Shown: positions 22,901 through 37,900 of the stretch, in pieces
Numbering within the stretch: position 1 is the first letter of the stretch
How the letters are laid out: every line of letters begins with the position of its first letter
From: Corythucha ciliata
Taxonomy: Eukaryota > Arthropoda > Insecta > Hemiptera > Tingidae
DNA length: 64,000 bases
Direction: 5' to 3'
Assembly: GCA_038030265.1 (NCBI GenBank)
Contig: CM075942.1
Span: forward strand, 70,374,926 to 70,438,925
Program-made: the position numbers and the translations under genes
The notes under the pieces: generated by a model
What the model was told of the DNA's origin: nothing
What the model saw: only the letters and a program-made list of their open reading frames with translations
The model's database searches: none

Positions 22901-25900
22901 ACAAGGACGAGTCGATTCGACTCAGAGCATTAGATTTATTGTACGGAATGGTCTCTAAGAAGACTCTGATGGAAATTGTGAAGAAGTTAATGGTTCATAT
23001 GGACAAAGCGGAAGGGACTACCTACCGGGACGAGCTTCTTTCCAAAATCATCGACATTTGCTCTCAAAATAATTATCAGTTTATAACTAATTTTGAATGG
23101 TAAATTGATTGCGGTAGGATTTTCCGTCGTGTTTTATTAATTTTTTTTTTATTATATCGAAGGTATGTGAGCGTTCTAGTTGAGTTGACGAGAATGGAAG
23201 GGACTCAACACGGTAAACTTGTCGCTTCGCAAATGGTCGACGTTGCCGTACGAGTACAAGCCATTCGACCTTTCACCGTCTCTCAAATGTGCCTTCTGTT
23301 GGAAAACAGTCATCTTCTAGCGCAACCACCGGCTCGCATGGCCGATGTTTTATACGCGGCCGCTTGGATTTGCGGGGAATTTTCAAGGTGAGAGATTCAT
23401 TGGTTCCGAGTTTGTTTAGGGGTCAGGTGCTTAAATCTATAAATAAGACTGACTGAACCCAGATCACTTTGTGCTCGATTTAATGACGTGCTGTTGAGCG
23501 TCTAGCCCAGGGGCGTAGCGTGACATTTTGATGCCCCGAGCGGTGGTCATGGAGATGCCCCTCTCTCCGCACTATTAAAAAAAAAAACGCGAATATCTGG
23601 CGACTCGCCACAATCGGAAATCATCCATGGCTCAGGGTAGGGGAAAATGTCAGGGTTCTCGAGGAAATTTAGCAAGGAAGGATCATGTTCTATTTTAACT
23701 GCGGATAGATTCTCAAGCCGTATACAGCTTTTTCCGGAATAATTAGACCGTCGTGTCAGATTAACAGATTCTGGGCGTGGGAGTGTTTTTCATTGTCCTC
23801 GTGAACTAGATTTTCTTTATTTGAGCCAAATATGATGTACGATCAAAGATGGGGTGGGTGCAGGATGTTCCGGAGAGAACCAACTTCACGAGAATGGCTC
23901 TTCAAGAAACTGGTTTCGTGGGGTTTAACCGTTGAAAAAAAAAATATGTGTAAGAAATGTAATTGTCAGTGATGTAGGAGAAAATTGATAGTTTGACAGT
24001 TTTGAACGTCGACATCGACAGTTTCAAGGATGAAATCGGCTGTTTCCGGAGCGAAATTGACAGATTATACGATGAAATTAACAGTTTCAAGGACAAAATT
24101 GACAGTTACGAGGACGAAATTGACAGTTTCCAGGACAAAATTGATAGTTATTAGGACAAAATGCAACAGGCTCAATGTCAACTTTTTCACTGGAATAATT
24201 AGTTTCCAGGACACTACGAAAAAATAAAATTGACGGTACTGTAGGAGAGAATTGATAGTTTGACAGTTTTGAACGTCGAAATCGACAGTTTCAAGGGTGA
24301 AATCGGCTGTCGAAATTAACAGTTTATACGACAAAATTGACAGCTTCCAGAACTAAATTGACCGTTTATAGGACAAAATTGATAGTTCCCAAGACGAAAT
24401 TGACTGTTTCTCGAACGAAATAGACTGTTTCCCGGAAAAATGTCATAGATAGTTTCCGGGGAGAAATTGACAGTTTTGAACGACAACATTTACAGTTTTG
24501 AATGACGAAATTTACAGTTTTGAATGACGAAGTTGACATTTTCCGCTTGAAATTGAGAGTTTCAAGGAAATTAAAGTTGCAGGGAAAACTAGAGAAACGC
24601 GCGAAAAATTAAGGAAACTTTTATTAGACGAAAATAAACTTTTTTTTTTTTTTAAACTTGGTAACAACCAAAAAAACAATTCTCAAGGTGAAGCTCATAT
24701 GGCTCCCGCTAACTTTCTTCAAAACAAGTAACTCTCCAACACTCCCTAAGTAGTCCAGTAAACGAGTGTTCAAAAAGGTGGTCTAGAGGGAATGAGCGAA
24801 AGCAGAAAGTTTGACTCCAAAACCATGTTTGGACTAGTTAGGAGGTAAACATACTAAAAGTCCCCACCCCTAGGAGCTGAGTCCGAGTGGGGGGAGCACA
24901 AAGAAGGTACCATTTTTCGGATTTTCACTGATATCTCGAAAACAGAGCATCGTAGGCAAAACTTTTGTAATAACCAATTAAGGCTGACAAAAATATCAGA
25001 AACTTTTGTCATATGCATGTTTCACTAATTCCTAACCGTTCTCGAAATACGTGCCCCGCAAAAGTAAAAATGTCCGAAAAAAATATTTTTATTCCACGTT
25101 TTCCGTTGAACATTCTTCTATATCGTCTAAATCGTTTATCCTAGGAGGAAGCCCTCGGGGAGGAAGTTTCAGACGATTTAATTATCTTTGGAAATTGTGA
25201 ATACATAAACAAATTTATATTGAACAGGTCAAAAGTTATACGAGTTTTAAAAATGTTAGCCAATTTCAACTTTTTTGGTTGAACTATTGTGAAACTTCAA
25301 GAATGGTATACATTTTCTCAATAGGCAAGTTGAGAGACAGGTATGGAAAGGAAAACACCTGTAGTGTGAATAAAAACTGCTTTACCAGCTCAGGAATATG
25401 GGAAACAGGTGCTTTTTAAGCTGGTACGGTGCAAAAAAGATGGATACCTCCCGCAACACCCATCGCCTCTAATGCTTCTTAAAGTCTGCGTCGATCATAA
25501 AACCTGGCATTTCATCCCTTCTACATACCGAGGGAGTAACCCAGGAGCACAGTTTCCGGCCTCAAATTTCGTTTGGAAACGCATTGAGCCATAAAACTGG
25601 GGATGGGATCAGAATAGCAACAACCACCTTGTTCCCATTCAAACCAAGCAACCAGCTCCACTGCACCGGTGTACTATACCCTTAATCTTATATTATTTCG
25701 TCGGTGTATTACCAACCGCAGCACTGGAAAATTTGGATGCAGGAAGGCATCGATGCAATGCTTCAACATCTGCGAAGCTGCTACGGGAGCTGCGTCAATA
25801 GGAGCCACTTGACAATCGGAAAATGATGATGATGACACGGATACAGTTTTTGTGCCGTCGCCTCAAGAGACTAGTGACCTGGACGAACAACGGGCTTAAA

Positions 25901-28900
25901 TCTTCCTCCCGTCATAAGTGGAGTGGTTTATTATTTGAGTTAATCTGATATGTTCAGACTTTCATATACCTACTAAATTTTTGTTCAGCGTGAGCAGAAC
26001 ATAAATATACGTACATGATACGGTGAAAGACCGAGGGCTGGTAAATCTTAGCATTCACCAGTGAATCCTAGCGTTCACCAGCGACGTTCGTTAAAGTTCA
26101 AATGATTCTTGAAATTTGGACTTAGGCCCGGGCCGAACACATGGGATTGAAGCTCTGTTCTCTAAGCTGAGCTTAGGAGCTTATACTCTAATCAGAATTT
26201 TTGGTATTTTGAAAACAAAATCGTTTAAATCCAACGCAACCCTTAAACAGACATTGTCGAGACCTAGCCCTCCTTATACCACTAGAAATACAAGAATGGT
26301 AAAATTCTGAAATTCCTGGAATATAGTAAGATCATCGGACTATTACTAGACAGCTTTGGTACGTAATCCCCGTGCGGCGTTGGTCCACTGTTCGACTACG
26401 CAAGCTCTCCCACATCATTGAAATCCCCCCTCCACCAATCAACTTTCCCACGGCTCATCACCCCTTGAAATGTACTGATAAAAGGCAGAGAAGTACATTG
26501 CGTGTATGAGGGGGGGGGGGCAGTACATGAAACTACACTGTACATGTTGATTGTCTACAGTTGAAGGCTTCAGGAGAGAAATGTCTATAGAAAATAATGG
26601 ATTGGAAACAGTTCAACCAAAAAAGTTGAAATTGGCAAACATTTTTAAAACTCGTATATATTTTGACCTGTTCAATATAAATTTGTTTATGTATTCACAA
26701 TTTCCAAAGATAATTAAATCCTCTAAAACTTCCTTCCCGAGGGCTTCCTCCTAGGATAAACGGTTTAGACGATATAGGAGAATGTTCAACGGAAAACGTG
26801 GAATAAAAATATGTAGAAAAAAGCACAGAAACATTGGGTAAAATCCGAACTACGATCACTATACATTAAAAAAGAACAGATTAACAAAACGCTATACTCA
26901 CTGCACCTCCAATTGACACAATACATGCCAATCGAGACATTAACAGAATTCACAACAAACACCAAAACTAGGGCACACACGGACATAAAGAAGAAGTACG
27001 ACATACTAAAAAAGAAACTAAATTCACTCATTCCACCTAGAGACACAACAAAATACACCGATCACATTTTTTACCCTAGGCTTGTCAACCTCACAAAAAC
27101 GGCACTAAACAAAGACGAAACCGATTTATTAGAAAAAGGTTTCAAACATAACATACAAAGGAACAACATTAGGAAAGACACAGAACAAAACATAATCGAC
27201 ACCGAACACGCAGTTTCCTTCGCAGTTTCCAGAAGAGGAACAAGAACATAGCAGACACATCATATCAGATATCATCAAGGACAACATCAGAACATACAAT
27301 CATTCAAACAATGACGACACTAAAATATTGAACAAACTTCGTAGGAAACTGGGGAGTGACACAATCATAACGAAAGCAGATAAAGGACACACGACAGTAC
27401 TAATGGACAAACAACAATACATTCAAAAAACGGACGAATTCATAACAAAATCAGGGGCCAGCAAATTACACGCAGACCCAACAGAACAGTTTCAGGAACA
27501 CATCCGTAAAGTCATTAAAGATTCACACAGTCTAATACACCCAGCACAATCAAAATTCTACATTAACATGAACCCTAAAGCACCTACACTAAACTCACAA
27601 ACGAAACTCCACAAGCCAGATGTACCGATCCGTCCTGTGGTCAACTACACTACCGCACCAGCTTACAAGTTAGCAAAATTCACCGCACAACAATTAAAAC
27701 AAAAAATACAGTACAATCACACTTACGCTGTTAAAAATTCACTCGAACTAACCAACAAACTACAAAATGTACACATAAACGAAAATTCTGTCCTTGTGTC
27801 GTTTGATATCAAGGACTTGTACACATCCATACCAGTCAATCAAACACTCACAATAGTCAAAGACATGTTACATACAAATTGCGGCAACACTACAGCCAAC
27901 ACATTATTCAACATGACATTGGCCACTGTGAAACAGAACTACTTTAAATTCAACAACAATGTTTATCGACAGTTGGACGGACTAGGAATGGGAAACCCCA
28001 CTTCTGGAGTCTTGGCCGAGACCTTTCTAAACCACTTAGAAAGTAAGTTCGTCCAACAACTCTACGACGACTTTAACATAACATTTTACGCACGATATGT
28101 AGACGACGTTATTTGCATACTGTCTCAGGACAACTCAACACAAATACTACAATTCCTCAATACTATACACCCCAAATTAACATTTACACTTGAAACAGAA
28201 CAAAACAACTCTATTAACTTCCTTGACATCACTGTGACGAAAGATATAACCTCAGGTAACCTACAATTTAAAATTTACAGAAAACCCACTTCATCCGACT
28301 CAGTTATTCACGCCACATCTAACCATCCTACCCAACACAAACTATCAGCATTTAGGCACATGATACACCGCTTACACACCATACCAATGACTCAGCAGGA
28401 TCAGACAGACGAACTCAACATAATCTACCAGATCGCCACAAATAACGGATACAGTAAAACAACAATAGATAGACTCAGATCACGAAGACAGAACAATCAC
28501 AATAACGAACCAACAAACAGTACCGACATAAGAAGATGGACCTCATTCACGTACACAGGTAAAGAGATTTACCGAATCACAAACTTCTTCAAAAATAAGG
28601 GACTTAACATAGCAATCAGCACCAACAACACGATAAAAAATACTCTCAACACTAAAATAGACAAAAACAACAAATATGACCAAAACGGGGTTTACAAACT
28701 AACATGTACTTGCAACGAGGTTTACATAGGACAAACAGGTAGGAAACTTAGAGAACGATACAAAGAACACATCGCATCGTATAACAAAAACAAAGACGAC
28801 TCAAATTTCGCACACCACCTTTCACAACAAAAACATAAACCTCAACCCATAACACAAGCCATGACCTTAATACACTCACAAAACAAGGGTAGGAAACTTA

Positions 28901-31900
28901 ACATACTCGAAAATTTAGAAATATACAAACAAAGGACATTCGGGGGGAACATAATCAACGAACAACTCAACACAACGTCAGATACCATCTTCACACCACT
29001 AAAGGATTTATACCCGACAAAAAGAAAGGCACATACCATCATCTTACCCGAAGCAAAAAGACACAAAAGTAACACGCACACCACACACAGCATATCACCA
29101 CAAAACTCAACACAGCCACCAATCAAGAAACAGAAAATAACGGACTTTTTTGTCAAAACAACACCTGCAAAGTGAAGGGAACAGGGAAAACCCAGGGGGG
29201 GGAAGGGTATATAAGGGGACACACACACGACGGTAACTCAGTTTTCAGTAGACGCTCCAACACTGAAGATGCCGAACAGGCGAAACCGGTCTGTCTTGGA
29301 CACACCTCAACAAGGTATGACTGACAACGTAGGCAACTACGGCTACTTATCTAATTTGTACCTTGGACTTAGTTTAAGACCATATAGGCTTGTTTGAAGC
29401 TTCCACACCCTCCCAGAGCCATCGTCGTACCCTTCCGGCTGACTCACGAACACCTTTTTCTTGAGAAAGCCATATAAAAATGCTGTCTTCACATCAAATT
29501 GGAGCATGTGTGTTGGGTCCTGAGGTGGTGGACTGGATATAAATTTTCAACGAAATTGGTTTTATTACTCAAAGGTGTTTTACAACGAATTATCCGAAAG
29601 CGTTACGAGATAAGATAAAAGAAAAATGGATTCCGTTTTTCGCTCGTTTTCCCGCTAGTCAAGGGAGGCTGGCGTCACCATACTCTCCCCGCCATGAAGC
29701 GCAGTCTTCATCATCAATTGGAAGAGGGCAGAGACTTCGTATATTCCGTTTGAAGAAGCCGGAGGGCGTTCGTACTGTGACTACTCTAACGTGACCATCC
29801 GGTCCTGTGTGAAGGTCTGTCACACGTCCGAGACTCCATGAAAGCGGAGGAGATTGGTCGTTTTTAAGGAGTACATCTTTTTGCAAACTGTCTGATGATT
29901 GTTTCCACTTTGATCGGCGCTGAAGCTCTTGCAGATATTCAGATGACCACCTTTGCCAGAAGTGCTGGACAATTTGTTGTACGTATTGCCAGCGCGATAG
30001 TCGGTTCATCGGCAGATTCCTCAAACCTTGATCTGGGGTCTCGAGTAGACTATTAACGATGTGGAAATGGGCAGGGGTAAGGGCGGATAGATCGTCAGGG
30101 CTGGATGGTAGGGGTGTCAAAGGTCGGGAGTTGACTCAGCCTTCAATTTGAGTTAGCACCGTACAAAGTTCAGAAAACGTCAATATTTTTGGACCAATAA
30201 TTCGCTTGAATAAGTCGTTTGATAAGTTTAACACTCGATTCCCAAAGCCCTCCAAAATTCGGTGATTTAGGAGGAATAAATTTCCTACTAGTTAAACTAT
30301 TGACGATAGCATCATTATGAGGTTTTGTATTTAACAATGAATATAATTTTCTTAACTCGTTATTTGCACCTACAAAGTTAGTGCCGTTGTCAGAATACAT
30401 CACTATAGGGTTTCCTCTTCGTGACGTGAATCGCCGCAGTGCGGCTAAGAAGGAGTTGGTTGACAAATCCTCGACAAGTTCAAGATGAATGGCTTTAGTT
30501 GATAGGCAAACAAACAATGAAATGTAGGCCTTTGATGTCGGTGCGTTCCTTCTTTGCAATGAACGAATAGTGATAGGACCAGCGTAGTCAACACCACAGT
30601 GGTAAAAAGGACGAGATGGCTCTACTCTAGCCTCTGGAAGTTGTCCCATTATTTGGCTGGCAACCTTGGGCTCTGCTCGAAAACATTTAACGCATCCGTG
30701 AAAAACCTTGCGACATAAGTTCCTTCCATTAATCGGCCAATATTGTTGACGCATGGTCGCTAGCAGGCCTTGTGGTCCGAGGTGAGCATTGTCTTCATGA
30801 ATTTGTCTTGCCAAAAGGAAAGTGATTTTATTCACACCGTTGTTTCCTCCATGAGTCAAAAGAATAGGCTGCTTCTTGTCATATGTTAATCTGGAGGCTT
30901 GTAGTCTGCCACCGACTCTGATGAGGTTTTGACGATCAAGGAAAGGACTTAGATTCGAAATACGACTTGAGGTTTTGACACCCTTTCCACTCCGTAAGCT
31001 AGAGTATTCTTCTGGAAACATCAGTTTTTGGCAAATTATCAAAAGAGCCGTTTTTGCTTCCTGGAATTCTTTCGAATCGATGGGACCGATCTCCGTAAAT
31101 CCAATTTTTTGACCCTTGACCCTAGCAAATCTGTAGCAATAAGCTATTATTCGCACGATTTTGTTAAAAGACGAGATCCTGGTTGCTATTGAAGAAACGA
31201 AGTCGAGATGGGATTCTTCGAAATTAACCACTAAAGTCTCAGTTCTTCTCGAACTGACGTCAGGAAGGTTCGATTCCTTGACAAGGTCGCAGTCCCCATG
31301 TTGATGTGTCGATTGTTCGTTGACTAACCAATGTGGTCCTTTCCACCACAAATCATTTTTATTGATCTGGTTGGCGAAAAGTCCTCGTGAAATGAGGTCC
31401 GCAGGATTGTGAGTGGATTCAACGTACTTCCATTGTTCAGGTTTTGATAATCCTTGAATTTTTGACACACGATTAGCTACAAATGTAGTCCATTTGGTGG
31501 GGCATCCACTGATCCAGGACAGCACGGCTTTCGAATCGGTCCACAGGGTGATAGAATCCAGGTTCAAGTTTTTTAGAGACGGAAGAATTTGCTGGACAAG
31601 CTCAACAAGCAGTAGAGCTGCACACAGCTCGAGGCGTGGCAATGACTGAACCTTGATTGGAGTGACCCGCGATTTGGAAGTGATCAAGTTTACGTGGGTC
31701 CCGAATTCGAAGATACACGCATGCTCCGAAGGCGACTGTGGATGCGTCGGCAAAGCCATGAAGTGGCACTTGAGGCTGAAACGCAACGAGGAACTCTTAG
31801 GCTGCTCAGGCACGCCATGGAGGCACAAAGTGTGACCCATTCCTTTAAGAAGCTTTTAGGTAAAGGATCGTCCCATCCATAGCCTTTGTGCCAAAGACCT

Positions 31901-34900
31901 TGCAATAGTATTTTTGCTTTGGTGATCACGGGACCGAGTAAACCGAGAGGATCGAAAAGCTTGGCGATTGTCGACAGGACTGTTCTTTTTGTTATACTGC
32001 TCTCTGGTACGACAGGAAGGATGGTTTCATCGTCGGCGAAAGAGAAGCAGTCCTCTAAAGGTAACCACAATAGACCCAAAGTTCGAACATGGGGTTCTTT
32101 GTCGAAAATAACTGGAATTTTCATTTCTCGATCTGGTTCAGGGACTGAATTGAGAAATTCTAAAGAGTTGGAGGTCCATTTTCGAATATGGAATCCGCCG
32201 AGAGCCAGATGCTCGGTTACAAGGTCCTTGAGTAGAATTGATTCCTCGGTTGTATCGGCGCCAGTGACAAGGTCATCCATGTAGAAGTCATTCTGGATGA
32301 TTTGCGAGGTGATTGGATGGTTATGGTCTAATGCCAGTTGTTTGAGCGTTCGAGTGGCAAGCCATGAGGCGCAACTAGTACCATAACTGACGGTTTGAAG
32401 TTTGAATAGTTTTATAGGATCGCCAAATAATTATTTGGAGCGAATGCTGGGTTGTATTGATTAGAATTTGACGAAACATTTTTTCCAAGTCCCCACAAAC
32501 AAGCACAGTATAGGCTCTTGCTCTGATCAGGTGATTGAAAAGTGTGGCTTGGATCGTTGGTCCTACGGCGAGTATGTCATTCAAAGCGTAACCTGACGAA
32601 GTTTTGGAAGAGAAGTCGAAAACGACTCGAAGCTTTGTGCTTGAAGAGCTTTCCTTAAACACGGGATGATGGGGAACAAAATGGACCTTTTCATCCTCCT
32701 TTAACTGTAAAGGGTTTACATCAGTCATGTGCCCCAAGGAAATGTACTCATCGATGAAGTTTTTGTATTTTATTTTAGGTTGGGATCTCTTTCCAAACGA
32801 GCTTCCAGGGAGATATCATTACTTTGTCCAAGCAGACCTAGGCTGTTTTTTAATGGCATTTCGACTACGTATCTCCCGTCGGAGCGTCTTTGTGTTGTCG
32901 CTTGGTAGAAGGCTTCACAACGTTGCTCGTCAGCCGAATAAATTTCGCATGTTTCGAAGCTATCGATTTCCCAAAATTTGCGTATATTTTGATCGATCGA
33001 TTCGAGAGTAGCATTGGAAACAAGACAACAGTGAGTAGTTTGAACTGGAGCGGGCCTTCCAGTAATGATCCAACCGAGTTTGGTTTCTCTTAAAATCATG
33101 CTGAATCCGGGAATTTCTACTGATCCGCTCACGATCAGGTCCCAAAAAATATCGGCTCCGAGAAGAAGGTCGATTTCGGTTTTATCGAACAGATCAGGGT
33201 CGGCTAAAACGACGTGTGAGGGAATTTTGAATTTGCTTGGGTCGAATTGGACAACCGGCGCGTAGTCAGTAATTTTTGGAACTATCAGCAAGTCGAGAGT
33301 GCGCGAAAACGAGGAACATTTGGATGAGATCCTGGCCTTTGTGAAATGACTGATAGGGATGATCGTGCTGTTGAAGCCAGATGCATTCATGAACGTTTTG
33401 TACTTTTTTAATTGAAGCTTGTCACAAAGCGAAGCGGTCAGGTAACTAGACTGGCTACCACTGTCAAGTAGAGCACGGCATGACGTTCGTTTTCCATTTA
33501 TGCCATGAATGAACACCTTAGCTGTGGCTAACAATGCCCGATTTGGATGAGATAATGACGAAGTTAATGACAATGACTGAGTTTCGTTCGAAATGTTGCA
33601 CGATTCAGCTGCTTGAGGTGATGTATTGGAGGTTTCACCAGCAGATTTTTCAGACTGATCTCGATGGAGCAGAGTGTGATGACGTTTGTTGCAAAATCGG
33701 CATAAAGATGCCCGACAATCGGAGACTTTGTGATTATTGCGTAAACAATTTATGCACCAACCGTTGCTTTTAACAGTCGAAAACCTGTCGGCAACAGATA
33801 ACGACAAGAATTTTTTGCAAATATTTGTGTGGTGCGATTCGTGACATAAACTACAAGTTCCAGTTTTAGCCCCTTTGTTTCCGGATACAAGGCATCGAGA
33901 TGTGTTTTTGGTGTCCTTATCATATTTAAGAGGCTTGGTTTTAGGGATTGGTGACGTATGTGAATTTATGGCATCGAGGACTCTAAAGCGATTTTCCAAA
34001 AAATCGACGAGAAGCATCAAACTTGGGAGCGTTTTAGTCGGCGTGATTTTCTGCCGTTCTCTAAATGTAGAAATGTCGAGTTTGCTTGAGATGAGGTGGA
34101 CTAACATTGCGTCCCATGCATCCGTTGGCTGTCCGAGAGCCTTCAAAGATCGAGTGTGCTTCTGCGCACTGTCGAAAAGGCTGCGAAGTGCAGAGGATGA
34201 CTCCTTTTCTATTTTGGGGAGGTCGAATAGACTAGCTATGTGTTTCTGCACGCCTCGAATCGGGTTCTTCTCCTTCGGGATATCTTTCCTTCAGGAGGTT
34301 CAATGCGATGGATTAGTTTTCCGACGTCAGATCGAACGACTCCACAAGACTGTAAGCTTCTCCACGCAATGCAATTTTTAGGTATTTCAATTTAGACGCG
34401 TCGTGGTAGTTGTTGTTGTCATGGACGATGTCTTTAAAAATGTTAAAGAACGAGGTCCACTCGTCGAAGGCTCCGGAAAAGACCGGAATTTGGATCGGTG
34501 GTAGGCGAAGGTCATTGTCGGGTGTGCTGCGAGGTACGTCTCTTTTTCCGGCATTGACTTTAGTGGTACTTTCAAGTATGTCCTCAGCCGTACCTATGGC
34601 TTGAAAATATCTCTCTTCGAACGAGTCTCTCACGCCGAATTCGGCGCCAAGATCTACGAAGGTATCGTCAATGCCTTCAATTAGCAATTCGTTCGATTCG
34701 AATTTGTCCCAAATGTCTTTGGCTTTAGAGAGGCGAGCTTTAAGTACTCCTAATTGTAGCTTGGTTAAATCTACGTCAGCAAGATACTGCTCGAACCTAC
34801 TTAAACGCTCGAGAATTGATAATCTTTTCTTTAAAAGGATTTCGACTTCTTTATTAATCTTTTTTTGGGGCATGATAAGCATGTATAAACAAGAAAATAT

Positions 34901-37900
34901 GTAGAAAAAGGCGCTTAATGGCTATAATGGTGCTAACCCAACGAAAAGGTGTTTGATTTCAATAAAAACGAACGAAAGGAAAACGAGATGAAGGAGATGA
35001 AAAGGGGAGTGTATTTACCATCGGCGACGATTTGAAAGTGAGACGATTGAGATTTCCGATGTTCAGGCCACGAAGTATCCGACCCGGAGGACCAAATTTG
35101 TTGGGTCCTGAGGTGGTGGACTGTATATAAATTTTCAACGAAATTTGTTTTATTACTCAAAGGTGTTTTACAACGAATTATCCGAAAGCGTTACGAGATA
35201 AGATAAAAGAAAAATGGATTCCGTTTTTCGCTCGTTTTCCCGCTAGTCAAGGGCGGCTGGCGTCACCAATGTGCAAGTCTTCATTAGCAGCAACACTGAT
35301 GACTGTCCTCACAGTTTTAAGTCTCGCCACAGGATTAAACTGTTCATCATAGTCGATTCCCTTCTGATGAGAAAATCCTCTTGCTACGAGACGACCTTTA
35401 AGGCGCTGGACTGTCCCATCTGAGTTTAATTTTTCACGAAGAACCCATCGGCTTCCGATTATTCTGGCTCCCGCAGGCGGCTTTTCAAGCTCGAAGACTT
35501 CGTTTTTCACTAGGGATTCCATTTCTTCATCCATAGCTTCACGCCAGGGGGCTGATGACAGGACTTCTTGGACACTCATCGATTCTTCAGCGACACAGAC
35601 AAATTCTTTGAGGTGGTCTGGTGGCTTTACTTGCCTTCCAGAACGAGTCACAACCCTGTTCTCGCTTGTGCTTTCAGATTCCATTCCACCGGATGCAAAA
35701 AGTTGAGTTATGCTCAACATCGAGGCTGCACGAAGCGTTTTCTGAGTGAGCTGATTCCATTTTGGTCGCATCGGTGGGCTCATTCTCCACTGTTTCCTCT
35801 GGCGCTGTCCCAATATCGATTTCTCCCTCTGAATCGTTGAGGGTGTCGTCCCTGTTGAATGTTAGAGGTATCTGAGCGTATTCCGAAGGTCTCAAAGAGC
35901 ATTTTTGTGTAACGTTATTTTCAGTTGAAAAAACAGTCGTTTCATTGTCAGGTTCAAAAATCACGTCCGCTGACGAGATAACGTGTCCATCGACGTAAAC
36001 CTGAAAACCATCTCGTTATCCGCAGTACCCAACTAGAATGCCTTTCTGAGCTTTCGCTGACCACTTGGTTCTTCTTGGCTTGGGTACGTGGACGTAACAG
36101 GTTGTGCCAAATGCCCTGAAATGTTGGTTGGGCAATTGACATTTTCCTGACCACAACTGTATGGGCGCTTTGCCAGGAACTGACGTCGGTCCAGTTCGGT
36201 TGATTATGTGGCAAGATGTGTTCATGGCTTTTGCCCATAATCGCTTCGGCAAATTCATTGCGTGAATCATAGTACGGGCGCTTTCGACGAGAGTTCTCAT
36301 CTCTCTTTCGATCCCACTAACTTGTTCTGGGGTGTACGGCATCACTGTTCTCATTGTGATTCCGGGTTCGCTCTGAAATGATAAAACCTTTTGTAGAATA
36401 AAGTCCCATTCACACGATGCATTTTTTGAAGGAGGATTACATGCAGGGTGAAAAAAAACATATGATCCCGGGTAGTGACCGGATGGTTTTTTTAAACAGG
36501 CAGACAATCCTCCTTCAAAAAATGCATCGTGTGCATGGGGCTTAAGGCTTTAATTGACAAAATAAACCGTGTGAGAAACGAACTGAACTTTTGAAACAAT
36601 TGTAAACAAAAAGTCATAAGATTGGAGGGTATTTAAATAACATAAAGTGGAATTGATAATTATAACATTCTTCCGTCCAAGAGAGAAGTCTTCATCCAGA
36701 GCTTCGGTATTAAATAATATAGTCCGAGAGATAAGCCGGCAGTTTTCTCGGTCTTGTACTTCTTCTTATTTCGGGTATAGTGGGAGGAGAAGATGGTATG
36801 TTTTGAATTAGTTCAGGAGAGTCTCTTTCGTCCGTGATAGCGTTTTCTAACGAGAGGTCGAGAGGTGAACAGGCGTCGATAATTGGTGGAGACGCATCAA
36901 GGGAGTCCAAATTATCTTGAACGGGGATGGGTGTGATGTCTCTAGTGGATACCACCGTTACTCTTCCGTCTTTCAATTCGATCTGAGCGTACTCAGTGTT
37001 TCCTTCGAGGAGCGTAGCTTCTTCCACCAGCGGGTCGAATTTCGAAGCTCTTACGTGCTTACGTACAAATACTGGACCTGGGGTTGTCAACCAATTCGGT
37101 GTTGATGTCCCGTTCCCCGTTCGCCTGGCAAACTTGAACATCCGGTCATGAGGTGTTTCATTTGTGGCCGTGCAGAGCAATTAACGTATGGAGTGAAGGG
37201 CTGAGTCGAGGACGTCTTCCCAATGAGTGACCGGCAGAGGTTGGCTTTTTAGAGCCAGTTGGACAGATTTCCAAATTATACCGTTGTACCGTTCAGCTTG
37301 ACCATTACCTCTTGGGTTGTAAGGAGTTGTTTTACTACTTGCAATCCCATGGGAACTAAGAAAAGACCGCAGTTCGTGAGACATGAAAGATGATCCCTGA
37401 TCAGAATGAATGTACGCAGGAGTTCCGAACATATGAAAAATGGACTCTAAAGCTCTTTCAACTGTAGCTGTTGTCATGTCTGAACAAGGAATAGCGAAAG
37501 GGAATCTGGAATATTCATCAATAATTGTCAAGATGTAACGATTTCGAGATTTCAAAGGTAAAGGGCCCTTAAAATCCATATTGAGTCTTTCCATCGGGGA
37601 TGTCGCTTTTATCAACGTTCCTTGATGCTTGAAAAATTTTGGCTTGATTTCCGAACAAATTCTACAATTATTTACAATTTGACGAACTTCTTCAACAGAG
37701 AAGGGTTAATTTTTACTCTTTACCCAATGGTGAAAACGTGTTATACCTGGATGACACAAAGTTTCGTGGTATTTTCTCAGATTGTCCTTCGAATTAGACA
37801 CATTGGCGCAAATCCTTGAAAAAGCATCAGCGGCTACATTTTCTTTACCGGGCCTGTACACAATGTCGTATGAATAACACGAAAGCTCTAGCCTCCAGCG

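Larger units (their letters stand above)
26810..29345 (+). mobile_element. Penelope-like element with GIY-YIG endonuclease
   Basis: The element consists of a 5' coding part (26913-27251), the main reverse transcriptase-endonuclease frame (27328-29175) and a tail with a TATA-like motif (TATATAAGG, about 29207) and a possible hammerhead ribozyme. The tail ends against copia sequence at about 29345, so it inserted into, or beside, copia. Frames are AC-rich, unlike the surrounding sequence. Confidence 0.9.
29511..35268 (-). mobile_element. BEL/Pao LTR retrotransposon, complete with TSD
   Basis: The 170-bp LTRs are at 29511-29680 and 35099-35268, starting TGTTGGGTCC and ending GGCGTCACCA on the plus strand, with 3 differences. 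A perfect 5-bp duplication ATGTG flanks it (29506-29510 and 35269-35273). Coding runs on the minus strand: gag, protease, RT, RNase H, integrase. A primer-binding-type TTTGGTCCTCC follows the 5' LTR. The element sits inside copia RT, and its removal restores copia frame. LTR identity of about 98% indicates a recent insertion. Confidence 0.93.

Noticed and set aside
24030..24334. Open frames on both strands with heptapeptide repeats
   Set aside because: They follow from the 21-bp minisatellite period; no family resemblance and no start or splice context.
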